Shown: one piece after another, positions 24,015 through 32,619 of the stretch
Layout of the letters: each line of letters opens with the position of its first letter
Position numbering within the stretch: the first letter of the stretch is position 1
DNA from: Umbribacter vaginalis
GTDB lineage: Bacteria; Actinomycetota; Coriobacteriia; Coriobacteriales; Eggerthellaceae
Length of the DNA stretch: 39,810 nucleotides
Reading direction: 5' to 3'
NCBI GenBank assembly: GCA_001552935.1
Contig: KQ959674.1
Coordinates: 1-39,810, forward strand
Translations under genes and position numbers: made by a program
Notes under the pieces: model-generated
What the model was told of the DNA's origin: nothing
What the model saw: only the letters and a program-made list of their open reading frames with translations
The model's database searches: none

Positions 24015-24837
24015 TCAAGCCGCATTTACGCTTTCTCACGTTAGTTTTTCGTACGGGAAAAAGCAGTTATTTTCCGATTTATCGCTGAGTATTCCCGAGG
24101 GGAAAATTACAACGCTTATCGGTGCGAATGGATCGGGCAAAACAACATTGTTTAACCTGATGACAAAAAACTTAAAGCCAGCACAAGGAACTATTCTTTT
24201 GCGCGAGGGCAACGTTTCACAATTGCGCTTATCTGATTTTGCCCAGCTTGTTGCTATCGTGCATCAAAATAATACTGCACCAGGTGATATTACCGTTGAA
24301 CAGCTTGTGCGCTACGGACGTTTCCCCTTTCATGCTCATCGCTCTCGTATGCTTACTGCACGTACTCATGAACACGCTAATCACAAAACGCTGCATCAAG
24401 TATTGCGTGAAGAGGACGAGCGCATGGTTACCTGGGCACTTGAAGTATGCTCGCTTAACGAGGTGCGCAGCTGTGCAATTAATTCGCTTTCAGGAGGTCA
24501 GCGTCAGCGTGTGTGGATAGCTATGTCGCTTGCCCAGGGAAGCGACATTGTGCTCCTAGATGAGCCAACAACCTATCTTGATGTTCGTTTTCAGCTGGAA
24601 ATTTTGCAGCTTATGAAAACGCTTAATGGTACGTATGGTAAAACGATTATCATGGTATTGCACGATATTAACCAAGCGATTCATTATAGCGATAATCTTG
24701 TTGCGCTGCGTGAGGGCACGGTTCTTGCTAGCGGCGCGCCGTGTGAAGTGCTATCTGAACAGCTCATTGAGCAGGTATACGGCGTGCATTTGCGCCTTGC
24801 GCATATCGACGCGCTACCCTTTGTAGTTACTGTGTAA
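24004..24837 (+). CDS. Heme/iron ABC transporter ATP-binding protein (FecE-type)
   Basis: 277 residues from ATG 24004. Walker A GANGSGKTT (from G40), Q-loop at VHQNNTAPG, signature LSGGQRQRVWIAMS (from L162), Walker B DIVLLDEPTTYLD (about 181-193) and the switch His in VLHDINQAIHYS. The small helical region has an insert of about 20 residues (HAHRSRMLTARTHEHANHK) that is His-rich. It energises the FecCD-type permease encoded just upstream. It is the last gene of the heme importer. Confidence 0.94.
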   Translation: MDNNQAAFTLSHVSFSYGKKQLFSDLSLSIPEGKITTLIGANGSGKTTLFNLMTKNLKPAQGTILLREGNVSQLRLSDFAQLVAIVHQNNTAPGDITVEQLVRYGRFPFHAHRSRMLTARTHEHANHKTLHQVLREEDERMVTWALEVCSLNEVRSCAINSLSGGQRQRVWIAMSLAQGSDIVLLDEPTTYLDVRFQLEILQLMKTLNGTYGKTIIMVLHDINQAIHYSDNLVALREGTVLASGAPCEVLSEQLIEQVYGVHLRLAHIDALPFVVTV

Positions 24838-24922
24838 AACCTGTCTTGTGCACATTGATGGTATTAGTATATTTTGTTACATTTTATGTGCATTCAGCTA
24901 TTAACTGGGTAAAGGTCATCGT

Positions 24923-26116
24923 ATGAATAGCACACGCGACACAACATCCACTGCTGCGCGCGAAACAACAGCCGCAGCTTATGTACCCGCAGCCAAAAAC
25001 ACTCACGAACCCGCATCTTTGGTGGTGAAACCATGGGGAAGCATCAAGATAGGTGCTTTGTTGCTTGCTGTTCTATCAGCGCTCCTGTACAGCTTGAGTA
25101 TTCCAATATCGAAAGTGCTACTTGAGCATATCGACCCGCTGATGCTTGCGGCAGCGTTGTATGGCGGCGCTGGTTTGGGAGTAGCCGTGTGGTATGGAGT
25201 TGACGCGCTGGTAGCGGGGAAACACAAGCGCACGCACACACAGTGTGCTGATGCGGAATACCCCAGCAGCGTACAAACACAATCATCGCTTTGCGTATCG
25301 GATATTTGGTGCGTGCTTGCAATGGTTGTCCTTAACATTGCATCGCCCATTTTGCTGTTGTTTGGCATACAGCTATCGTCGGCGTCAAGTGCGTCGCTGC
25401 TTAGCAATTTCGAGATTGTTGCAACGGCGCTCTTTGCATTTTTGCTCCTTCGCGAACACATGAGCAGGAAGTTTATTATCGCACTGGCGCTTATTACCTG
25501 TTCAAGCATCATTTTGAGCGTGCAGGTAGACGGCGTTCCTGAATTTTCGTGGGGCTCGCTTCTAATTGTACTTGCAACAATGTGCTGGGGCCTTGAGAAC
25601 ATCTGCACGCGAGCGCTGGCTTCCAAAAACACGTTTCAGGTGGTCATCGTGAAAGGCTTGGCGTGCGGAGCTGGCGCACTAGCGCTCGCGTTATTCTTTC
25701 GCGCACCGCTACCCAGTGCCGTTATTCTGGCATCGTCCCTGATAGTAGGCTTTTTATCGTACGGCGTAAGCATCTTTTTGTACATTCGCGCGCAGGACGT
25801 TTTGGGAGCTGCGAAAACAAGCGCCTGCTATGCAGTGGCTCCGTTTATCGGTGCAGCGTGTTCGATGCTTATAATGCGTGAGCGATGCGACGCGTTCTTT
25901 CTGATTGCGGCGTTCATTATGTTGTTCGGAAGCATTTTGGTGGCCTACGATACTATTGTGCGACGTCACGTTCACGTACATACGCATACTATCACGTGTG
26001 ATGTGAACGGAACCCATCAGGTAATTACTATTACGCACGAACATCCGCACTACCATCTTGATGGACAAGACGGTCATACGCATATGTTCTCGAATCAGGG
26101 TTTTTCTATCAAATAG
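24923..26116 (+). CDS. DMT/EamA-family transporter with His-rich C-terminal tail
   Basis: 397 residues: a polar N-terminus of about 30, ten membrane helices in two EamA halves (LLLAVLSALLYSLSIPISKVLL; LIVLATMCWGLENICTRALAS), a hydrophilic loop (KHKRTHTQCADAEYPSS) between helices 2 and 3, and a cytoplasmic tail of about 50 residues. The tail is packed with His (HVHVHTHTITCD, then HEHPHYHLDGQDGHTH). Such tails bind Zn, Ni or Co in other transporters, so the substrate may be a metal or be gated by one; EamA proteins otherwise export amino acids and metabolites. AAAGG precedes the ATG. It is separately transcribed from the heme importer or weakly linked to it (85 bp gap). Confidence 0.85.
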   Translation: MNSTRDTTSTAARETTAAAYVPAAKNTHEPASLVVKPWGSIKIGALLLAVLSALLYSLSIPISKVLLEHIDPLMLAAALYGGAGLGVAVWYGVDALVAGKHKRTHTQCADAEYPSSVQTQSSLCVSDIWCVLAMVVLNIASPILLLFGIQLSSASSASLLSNFEIVATALFAFLLLREHMSRKFIIALALITCSSIILSVQVDGVPEFSWGSLLIVLATMCWGLENICTRALASKNTFQVVIVKGLACGAGALALALFFRAPLPSAVILASSLIVGFLSYGVSIFLYIRAQDVLGAAKTSACYAVAPFIGAACSMLIMRERCDAFFLIAAFIMLFGSILVAYDTIVRRHVHVHTHTITCDVNGTHQVITITHEHPHYHLDGQDGHTHMFSNQGFSIK

Positions 26117-26242
26117 TACGAAGCATAATGTGTATGCGCTTGGTACATGTTTGCGTTTCCTGTATGCTTTCCTGCGGTTTTCTTCTTCGCGTGACACCTT
26201 GTTGTCAATCCTCAAAATAACAACATGAAGTATAAATCTATA

Positions 26243-26271
26243 TTGAAGATAACAATATATTGTGCTAGACT
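26243..26271 (+). promoter_or_regulatory. nrd operon promoter with NrdR-box-like palindrome
   Basis: TTGAAG (26243-26248), 17-bp spacer, TAGACT (26266-26271). A perfect palindrome ACAATATATTGT (26252-26263), close to the NrdR box core, lies exactly between the two hexamers. I do not find a clear second box at the usual distance. The leader to the nrdF start is about 125 nt; no other feature is seen in 26117-26401. Confidence 0.6.
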
Positions 26272-26401
26272 GTCTTTCACTTCATTAAGGAAAACCTATG
26301 TATAGAAGGAACGATGCGTGCTTGAACGCGCGTTAGCGCAGCTTCTCGTGCTAGAGCTGCGTACCGTGCTCGTTTGGCGCGTGTACTTAGAGAGGAATAC
26401 T

Positions 26402-27421
26402 ATGCAAACTGTTTTACGTGACGCAGCATCGTCTCAATCGCCTGCGGAATACGCTTACGCTACTTCTCAGGGCAATATGCGTGCCGTGAACTGGAACCGC
26501 TTGCAAGATGAAAAAGATCTTGAAGTATGGAATCGAGTGACACAAAATTTTTGGCTTCCAGAAAATATTCCTGTTTCAAACGATTTGCCATCGTGGAGCG
26601 AGCTTAATCCAGCATGGCAGCAGCTTATTGTGCGTACGTTTACAGGTTTGACGCTGCTTGATACCGTGCAGGCAAGCGTGGGTGACATCGCGCAAATTCG
26701 CCATGCACTTACCGATATTGAACAGGCTAATTATGCAAATTTTGCCTTTATGGTTGCAGTTCATGCGCGCTCATATGGCACGATTTTTTCAACCTTATGC
26801 AGCTCTCAGCAAATTGATGAAGCGCAAGCGTGGGTTGTTAACAATGAAGCGCTCCAACGCCGCGCAAAAGTGCTTATTCCGTTTTATACGGGCGACGATT
26901 CGCTGAAAAGCAAAGTTGCTGCAGCTCTTATGCCAGGCTTCTTGCTGTATGGTGGATTTTATTTGCCGTTTTATTTGTCGGCGCGCGCCAAGTTGCCTAA
27001 CACGTCCGACATGATTCGTCTTATTTTGCGCGATAAGGTAATTCACAACTATTACAGTGGATACAAGTATCAACAGAAAATTAAGCTTCTGCCTACTGAC
27101 CAGCAAGAACATATGAAGCAGTTCGTCTTTAACTTAATGTACCAGCTTATCGATTTGGAAAAAGCGTACCTTTACGAGCTGTATGAGGGCTTTAATTTAG
27201 CCGATGAAGCGATTCGTTTTAGTATTTATAACGCTGGTAAGTTTTTACAGAATTTAGGTTACGATTCGCCCTTTAGTGAAGAAGAAACACGCATTTCACC
27301 TGAGGTTTTTGCCCAGCTTTCAGCACGTGCCGATGAGAATCACGACTTTTTCTCGGGTAGCGGTTCGTCATATGTTATTGGCACGACAGAAGAAACAACC
27401 GATGACGATTGGGAGTTTTAG
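26402..27421 (+). CDS. nrdF: Ribonucleotide reductase small subunit NrdF, class Ie-type VPK variant
   Basis: 339 residues from ATG 26402, preceded by GAGAGGA; an upstream in-frame start at 26318 adds a non-homologous Arg/Leu-rich stretch and is rejected. The fold is R2: LTLLDTVQASVGD, HARSYGTIFSTL, FYLPFYLSARAKLPNTSDMIR, YYSGYKYQQ. Relative to Salmonella NrdF every key site is offset by exactly 20: Asp67=D87, Glu98=V118, His101=H121, Tyr105=Y125, Glu158=P178, Glu192=K212, His195=H215. So three carboxylate ligands are replaced by Val, Pro and Lys while the radical Tyr stays. This is the VPK signature of metal-free class Ie R2, in which the Tyr becomes DOPA with NrdI and oxygen. First gene of nrdF-nrdI-nrdE. 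Confidence 0.95.
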   Translation: MQTVLRDAASSQSPAEYAYATSQGNMRAVNWNRLQDEKDLEVWNRVTQNFWLPENIPVSNDLPSWSELNPAWQQLIVRTFTGLTLLDTVQASVGDIAQIRHALTDIEQANYANFAFMVAVHARSYGTIFSTLCSSQQIDEAQAWVVNNEALQRRAKVLIPFYTGDDSLKSKVAAALMPGFLLYGGFYLPFYLSARAKLPNTSDMIRLILRDKVIHNYYSGYKYQQKIKLLPTDQQEHMKQFVFNLMYQLIDLEKAYLYELYEGFNLADEAIRFSIYNAGKFLQNLGYDSPFSEEETRISPEVFAQLSARADENHDFFSGSGSSYVIGTTEETTDDDWEF

Positions 27422-27422
27422 T

Positions 27423-27896
27423 ATGAATACCTTGCATGTCGTTTATTTTTCATCGCCATCTGAAAATACGCATCGGTTTGTAGAAAAGCTGCACGCAAGC
27501 GCCACGCGTATACCTTTTGATGGTACGCAGCATGTGCGCGTTAATCACGATTACGTACTTATTTGCCCTACGTATTCAGGTGGTGGTAAATCGGCACAAG
27601 GGACACTTGATACGCGCGGTGCTGTTCCTAAACAGGTTATTCAATTTTTAAACGATGAACATAATCGCGCTTTGTGTCGTGCCGTAATTGGCAGTGGCAA
27701 TACGAATTTTGGCGACAGTTTTGCCATTTCAGGGGCTATTATCGCGCAGAAACTGGGTATTCCTATGGCGTATCAATTTGAACTTTCTGGCACGCGTGAG
27801 GATGTTGCACGTGTTCAGAAGCTTATTGATGGGGAAGTGGAGCTACCTGCTTGCGCTGTGCCCTCAGCAACTCATTCACACGAAAACGAAAGGTAA
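27423..27896 (+). CDS. nrdI: NrdI, flavodoxin-like activator of NrdF
   Basis: 157 residues. It begins MNTLHVVYFSSPSENTHRFVEKL, the FMN phosphate loop of NrdI, and has LICPTYSGGG, VIGSGNTNFGDSFAISG and the C-terminal FELSGTREDVARV motif of the family. NrdI supplies superoxide or peroxide to NrdF. In class Ie systems it is needed to make the DOPA radical. The start lies 1 bp after the nrdF stop; its upstream sequence is a coding part of nrdF, so translation is probably coupled. Confidence 0.94.
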   Translation: MNTLHVVYFSSPSENTHRFVEKLHASATRIPFDGTQHVRVNHDYVLICPTYSGGGKSAQGTLDTRGAVPKQVIQFLNDEHNRALCRAVIGSGNTNFGDSFAISGAIIAQKLGIPMAYQFELSGTREDVARVQKLIDGEVELPACAVPSATHSHENER

Positions 27897-27903
27897 GGTT
27901 TGC

Positions 27904-30099
27904 ATGTCAACGCCTACATCCGATTCTTATATTGCGCTCAACGCGCTTACTCGTTTTAAAGACCAGGAGGGTCACTTCCATTTTGCAGCCGATAAACAGG
28001 CTGTTCAGCAGTATATTGCTACTCAAATTGAGCCACATCGCAAAACATTTGCATCTGTTCGCGAGCGCCTTGATTATCTTGTGAGCAACAACTACTACGA
28101 CGAAGCGGTACTGCATGCCTATGATAAGCCGTTTCTTGAAGAACTTTTTGCACTTGCGCACGCGCAGCACTTTGAATTTCCATCGTTAATGGGAGCAATG
28201 AAGTTTTATACCAGCTACGCCTTGCGCAGCGATGATAAAAAAACCTACCTTGAATGTTTTGAAGAACGTGCGGTGATGTGTGCTTTGTTTCTTGCACAGG
28301 GCGATACTTCGCGTGCTCGCGCGCTGACGCTTGATATTATTGCGAATCGCTTTCAGCCTGCAACGCCTACATTTTTAAACGCGGGTAAAAAGCGCCGCGG
28401 CGAGTTCATCTCGTGTTATTTGTTGCGCATTGAAGACAATATGGAATCGATTGCACGCGGTATTGCAACCAGTTTGCAGCTGTCAAAACGCGGTGGCGGT
28501 GTGGCGCTCTGCCTTACCAACTTGCGTGAAACGGGTGCTCCCATCAAGGGCTTTGAAAACCAAGCAAGCGGCATTGTGCCTGTTATGAAGCTTCTTGAAG
28601 ATACGTTTTCGTACGCTAATCAGCTTGGTCAGCGACAGGGAGCTGGCGCAGTATACTTGCACGCACATCACCCTGACATTATGCGTTTTCTTGACACGAA
28701 ACGTGAAAACGCCGATGAAAAAGTGCGCATCAAGTCGCTTTCCTTGGGTGTTGTTGTGCCGAATATCACCTTTACGCTTGCGAAAGAAAACAAGGATATG
28801 GCGCTCTTTTCGCCTTATGACGTGCAGAAAGTATACGGTTGCGCTTTAAGTGATATATCGGTGAGTGAAAAATATGACGAATTGCTTGCCTGTGACCAAA
28901 TTAAGAAAACCTATATCAGCGCGCGCAAATTCTTCCAAACTATTGCCGAGTTGCAATTTGAGTCGGGCTACCCGTACTTGCTGTTCGAAGATACCGTAAA
29001 CGAGCGTAATCCGCACAAAAAAGCAGGTCGTATTGTTATGTCGAATTTGTGCTCGGAAATTGCGCAAGTGTCAACGCCCAGCACGTTTAATGCCGATTTG
29101 CAGTTTACGCATATTGGAGAAGATATTTGCTGCAACTTAGGTTCTTTGAATATCGCAGCTGTTATGGACGCTGCCCCTGATTTTCCACGTATTGTAAAAG
29201 ATGCCATTTATGCACTTGACAGCGTTTCGCGCTCATCCGATTTACAGTGCGCACCGTCTGTTAAGAAGGGTAACGAACGTAATCACGCTGTTGGCTTGGG
29301 TGCCATGAACTTGCACGGCTTTTTAGCAACGCACAAAATAGCGTACGCTTCTGCTGAAGCGGTTGATTTTACCGATATGTTCTTTTATACGCTTGCGTAT
29401 CATGCGTTTAGCGCATCATGTGACCTTGCACAAACGATGGGTGCTTTTGCTGGATTTGAACAATCGGAATACGCCGATGGTAGCTACTTCAAAAAATATA
29501 CAGAACACGATATAACACCTGCTACAACGCGAGTTGCCGAGCTTCTTCACGAGTGTGGCTTAGCACTTCCTACGCGTGAACAGTGGATTGCTCTTGCAGC
29601 GCGTATTGCAAAGGGTGGTCTTGCGAATGCGCATTTGATGGCAGTTGCGCCAACGGGTTCGATTAGCTATTTGTCGTCGTGTACGCCAAGCTTGCAGCCT
29701 GTTGTATCTCCTGTTGAAACACGCAAAGAAGGCAAAGTGGGCCGCGTATATGTGCCTGCGTATAGCATCGATAACGACAATTATCGCTATTACGAACAGG
29801 GTGCCTATGATGTTGGCTTTGAAGCGATTATCGATATTGTGGCTGCTGCTCAAAAGCATGTTGATCAGGCAATTTCATTAACGCTTTTCATGACATCACA
29901 AGCAACAACGCGCGATTTGAATCGAGCGTACATCTACGCGTTTAAGAAAAAATGCAACTCTATTTATTATGTGCGCATTCGACAAGACGTGTTAGAGGGA
30001 AGCGAACATTTGGAAAGCGATGAAGTTTTTGCTCCGCCGCAGGGCGACAAGCCGTTTCGCTGTGATGGCTCGGCTGAGTGTCAGGCGTGCATGATTTAG
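27904..30099 (+). CDS. nrdE: Ribonucleotide reductase large subunit NrdE (class Ib-type)
   Basis: 731 residues from ATG 27904 with AAGG upstream; longer in-frame starts run into nrdI. It reduces ribonucleoside diphosphates to deoxyribonucleotides. The active-site cysteines are C171 (FISCYL), C383 in NLCSEI (with N381 and E385) and C410 (CCNLGSLN). Further motifs are ATPTFLNAGK, KRGGGVAL and PTGSISYLSS. The C-terminal pair is CQACMI, which takes reducing equivalents. It lacks the N-terminal ATP cone of class Ia, as in class Ib. No nrdH gene is present nearby. Together with the metal-free NrdF it would form a complete reductase. Confidence 0.95.
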   Translation: MSTPTSDSYIALNALTRFKDQEGHFHFAADKQAVQQYIATQIEPHRKTFASVRERLDYLVSNNYYDEAVLHAYDKPFLEELFALAHAQHFEFPSLMGAMKFYTSYALRSDDKKTYLECFEERAVMCALFLAQGDTSRARALTLDIIANRFQPATPTFLNAGKKRRGEFISCYLLRIEDNMESIARGIATSLQLSKRGGGVALCLTNLRETGAPIKGFENQASGIVPVMKLLEDTFSYANQLGQRQGAGAVYLHAHHPDIMRFLDTKRENADEKVRIKSLSLGVVVPNITFTLAKENKDMALFSPYDVQKVYGCALSDISVSEKYDELLACDQIKKTYISARKFFQTIAELQFESGYPYLLFEDTVNERNPHKKAGRIVMSNLCSEIAQVSTPSTFNADLQFTHIGEDICCNLGSLNIAAVMDAAPDFPRIVKDAIYALDSVSRSSDLQCAPSVKKGNERNHAVGLGAMNLHGFLATHKIAYASAEAVDFTDMFFYTLAYHAFSASCDLAQTMGAFAGFEQSEYADGSYFKKYTEHDITPATTRVAELLHECGLALPTREQWIALAARIAKGGLANAHLMAVAPTGSISYLSSCTPSLQPVVSPVETRKEGKVGRVYVPAYSIDNDNYRYYEQGAYDVGFEAIIDIVAAAQKHVDQAISLTLFMTSQATTRDLNRAYIYAFKKKCNSIYYVRIRQDVLEGSEHLESDEVFAPPQGDKPFRCDGSAECQACMI

Positions 30100-30443
30100 T
30101 GTGCGGGAGCGTGCCAGGTGTGCCAGCTGTAACGAGCGTTCGCACCCCCCGTGCATTTGCAACCGCTACCAGTGCATCGTTCGTTTCCGCTGCCTGCGTT
30201 GCCCGCGCCGTCCGTTCGCGACCGCCACGTGCGCCAGATATTTGCGTGTACATAATTGAGTAGTGTACAATTGTTACAGTATGGTACATCGTAAATTTAT
30301 CGCGCACACAGGCGGCTGCTTATTCTATTGTGTGCTACTATAAGAACTGACGTAATTATGCGTTACTGTGCTTCTTATCCCAGTTCGTGCGTATATTTAT
30401 TGCAGGAACATGCAAGAAGCTTTACGAAGAGAAAGGTTTATCG
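30100..30443. other. Non-coding gap after nrdE
   Basis: The first ~140 bp are GC-richer than the neighbours and hold a frame open for 60 codons with no ribosome-binding site or recognisable protein. The rest is AT-richer, with two TGTACA palindromes (about 30247-30269). No terminator with a T run is seen. Confidence 0.4.
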
Positions 30444-30842
30444 ATGGCAACACTTACTCCAGAGATGAAAACATTTATCGAGAATAATTTAGCATGGATT
30501 GCAACGGTCAGCCCTGACGGTGAATTAAATATTGGCCCAAAAATGTCGATGTATGTCGTTGACGACAATCACCTTGCTTTTCACGAGCGTACCGCTGGTA
30601 AGCATTATCACAATATGGTTGCAGGCAGTCCTCTTGTTATTGCTTTTGCTAATTTGGAAGAAAAGGCTGGCTATCGCTTCCGCGGCAATGTGGTGCTGCA
30701 CACCGATGACGATTTATACAAACAGCAAGTAGAAGTTGCAAATCAGCGCGGTACCAAAGTTCCTGCTGCTATTCCTGTGCTTGAAATTACGCGCATTGAA
30801 GATTTGTCAGCAGGCGCAAAAGCGGGCACAACTATCGCTTAA
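30444..30842 (+). CDS. Pyridoxamine 5'-phosphate oxidase-like flavin-binding protein
   Basis: 132 residues from ATG 30444, with GAAAGG upstream. The split-barrel pattern is clear: MKTFIENNLAWIATVSPDGELNIGP, then AFHERTAGKHYHNMVAGSPLVIAFANL, then GYRFRGNVVLHTDDDLY. It is close to the short pyridoxamine 5'-phosphate oxidase-like proteins that bind FMN (or F420) and act on unknown substrates. The real substrate cannot be told. The next gene begins 37 bp later and may be co-transcribed. Confidence 0.85.
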   Translation: MATLTPEMKTFIENNLAWIATVSPDGELNIGPKMSMYVVDDNHLAFHERTAGKHYHNMVAGSPLVIAFANLEEKAGYRFRGNVVLHTDDDLYKQQVEVANQRGTKVPAAIPVLEITRIEDLSAGAKAGTTIA

Positions 30843-30879
30843 CAGCATAGGTTTTAGTGAGTTAAGAGGCAAAACGCAC

Positions 30880-31578
30880 ATGAAACAAAGCATCGTGTTA
30901 CATAAGCGCGCCATCGAGGCATTTGAAAATCCTGATGTCGTGCGTCACCGACTGCAGCGTGCATGTGTTGTTTTGCCTGCTGAAGTACGCGATCTTATTC
31001 GTAGGCGCTATCCGCATGAAATTCCGTATTCTATTCATGTAATGGATGACACGACCGTATTTTCTATTCCTCTTGATGATGAGGCGCGCTATTGCGTTTC
31101 TATTCCGTTTTTGCAAGTGTTCAATGAAAGTCTTATCAATTTCATGCGTTTTGCCGAGCACGATTTACAGCTTGATGTCGTGCGTATTTTCTTTGGACTT
31201 GAGAAACTTATTTGCGTTTACAACACGTCGTATACGTATAAAAATGGAAATGTGTATGTTGTAGAGGCGAAGCATAACGCTATTGGCAAGAAAAGCTTGG
31301 CGCATGCTGAACCGGTGCTTCCTCCCTCCAAGCAGGCAGTATGTGATGATTTACTGATGCGTGTTTCCGCGATTAAAGATATTTCGTCGTGTGCTCAGCG
31401 CGCGCGTTATTTTGAAAGCATTCAGCGCAGCGTTATGTATGATGTAGCGGATATTGCTATTGTCTACGACAGAACATCGCTTGATTTAGACACCATCGAT
31501 GAAGAGTTTCGTCAGCTGTGCAATCAAGTGCACGGCATTCAAGACGACGGTCCTGGTTCTGGTATAACTGATTTATAG
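30880..31578 (+). CDS. Protein of unknown function
   Basis: 232 residues from ATG 30880, with AAGAGG upstream. There is no signal peptide or membrane helix. It is charged, probably alpha/beta, with VVRHRLQRACVVLPAEVRD, YSIHVMDDTTVFSIPLDDEAR and FFGLEKLICVYNTSYTY. I do not recognise a family or motif. Base composition is like its neighbours, so it is native. It follows the flavin-binding protein gene closely. Confidence 0.75.
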   Translation: MKQSIVLHKRAIEAFENPDVVRHRLQRACVVLPAEVRDLIRRRYPHEIPYSIHVMDDTTVFSIPLDDEARYCVSIPFLQVFNESLINFMRFAEHDLQLDVVRIFFGLEKLICVYNTSYTYKNGNVYVVEAKHNAIGKKSLAHAEPVLPPSKQAVCDDLLMRVSAIKDISSCAQRARYFESIQRSVMYDVADIAIVYDRTSLDLDTIDEEFRQLCNQVHGIQDDGPGSGITDL

Positions 31579-31640
31579 TTTCCTTTGGTATTATATGGTA
31601 GAGCGTTGGAACACGTGGTGTTGTATCGTGTGGCTTTTTG

Positions 31641-31730
31641 CCATGTGGCGGTGTGCTGTTTGGTAGTGAGAAATTTAGTACGCTACCATGTGCCGTGCGC
31701 TGTTTGATAGTGGCGAGCTTGAAGTTGTAC
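31641..31730 (+). repeat. Imperfect 45-bp direct repeat
   Basis: 31641-31685 and 31686-31730 align over their length (shared CCATGTG, GTGYGCTGTTTGRTAGTG) with several substitutions. It lies in the gap 31579-31859 before rlmB. A frame is open through the gap (to 31853) but lacks a start codon with a ribosome-binding site. Confidence 0.5.
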
Positions 31731-31859
31731 CGCCGCGATTCATGGAGCGTAGTGAACATTACCATCCTCACGCGTGCGGATAATAGCTTTGGCGTTTGCG
31801 CAGCTGCTTTGGCTGTGCTGCAAGCAATTTCATTTGATAGAGAAAAGGGATAGGTATAT

Positions 31860-32618
31860 ATGGCAGAATTTATTGAAGGGAAGCGCCCGATTATTGAAGC
31901 GCTGCGTGAAAATGTGCCACTTATGCGTATTCTTATGGCAGACAATCTTAAGCGCGATCCTTTGGTACAAGATGTGTTGCGCAAAGCCAAACAACGTAAT
32001 GTTCCTGTTGAAAAAGTTCCACGTCAAAAGCTTGATGATATTTCTCAGCGCGGTGTTCATCAGGGTTTTATTGCCTATACTGAACCCTTTACGTATGTGG
32101 GAGTTGGCGATGTGATTGCCCGTGCTGTGCGCGCCAACAAAGACGATAGTAGTAATCACGATGCACAATTAGTAGTAGTGCTTGACCATATCACCGATGC
32201 TGGAAATTTAGGCGCTATTATTCGCAGTGCAGAATGCGTTGGCGCAGCTGGTGTTATTATTCCGAATAAGCGTTCGGCGCGTGTTGATGCTACTACGTAT
32301 AAAACCTCTGCCGGAGCGGTGGGACATCTGCCGATTGCTCTTACGGCAAATATCACACAAGCGCTCAAACGTTTGCAAGAAAACGGGTTTTGGACCGTGG
32401 CTGCAACCGAACATGCCTCAGAGGAGTTGTGGAGCGTAAATTTGCATGGCAATATTGCGCTTGTGCTTGGTAATGAAGCGCAAGGAGTTTCTCGTTTAGT
32501 GCGTGACGTATGCGATTTAGAAGGACGTTTGCCCATGCGCGGTAAGGTGTCTTCGCTTAATGTTGCACAAGCTTCAACAGCGTGTATGTTCGAGTGGGTG
32601 CGTCAGAATTTCTCGTAA
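31860..32618 (+). CDS. rlmB: 23S rRNA 2'-O-ribose methyltransferase, TrmH/RlmB family
   Basis: 252 residues. The N-terminal substrate-binding domain (IEGKRPIIEALRENVPLMRI) is followed by the SPOUT (trefoil knot) domain: VVVLDHITDAGNLGAIIRSAECVGAAGVI, RSARVDATTYKTSAGAVGHLPIAL, LVLGNEAQGVSRLV and KVSSLNVAQASTACMFE. These are the three SpoU motifs. RlmB modifies G2251 of 23S rRNA (E. coli numbering); some homologues act on tRNA, so the exact target is inferred. GGGATAGG lies before the ATG. The NYN gene starts 1 bp after its stop. Confidence 0.92.
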   Translation: MAEFIEGKRPIIEALRENVPLMRILMADNLKRDPLVQDVLRKAKQRNVPVEKVPRQKLDDISQRGVHQGFIAYTEPFTYVGVGDVIARAVRANKDDSSNHDAQLVVVLDHITDAGNLGAIIRSAECVGAAGVIIPNKRSARVDATTYKTSAGAVGHLPIALTANITQALKRLQENGFWTVAATEHASEELWSVNLHGNIALVLGNEAQGVSRLVRDVCDLEGRLPMRGKVSSLNVAQASTACMFEWVRQNFS

Positions 32619-32619
32619 G

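Noticed and set aside
26318-26401. Upstream start for nrdF
   Set aside because: Adds a Leu/Arg-rich stretch unrelated to R2 proteins; ATG 26402 has a clear ribosome-binding site.
27276-27422. Longer start for nrdI inside nrdF (and for nrdE inside nrdI)
   Set aside because: The added residues are out-of-frame readings of the upstream genes; the family N-termini begin at 27423 and 27904.
30078-30263. 61-codon frame after nrdE
   Set aside because: Low-complexity Ala/Val/Arg sequence starting inside nrdE, without a ribosome-binding site.
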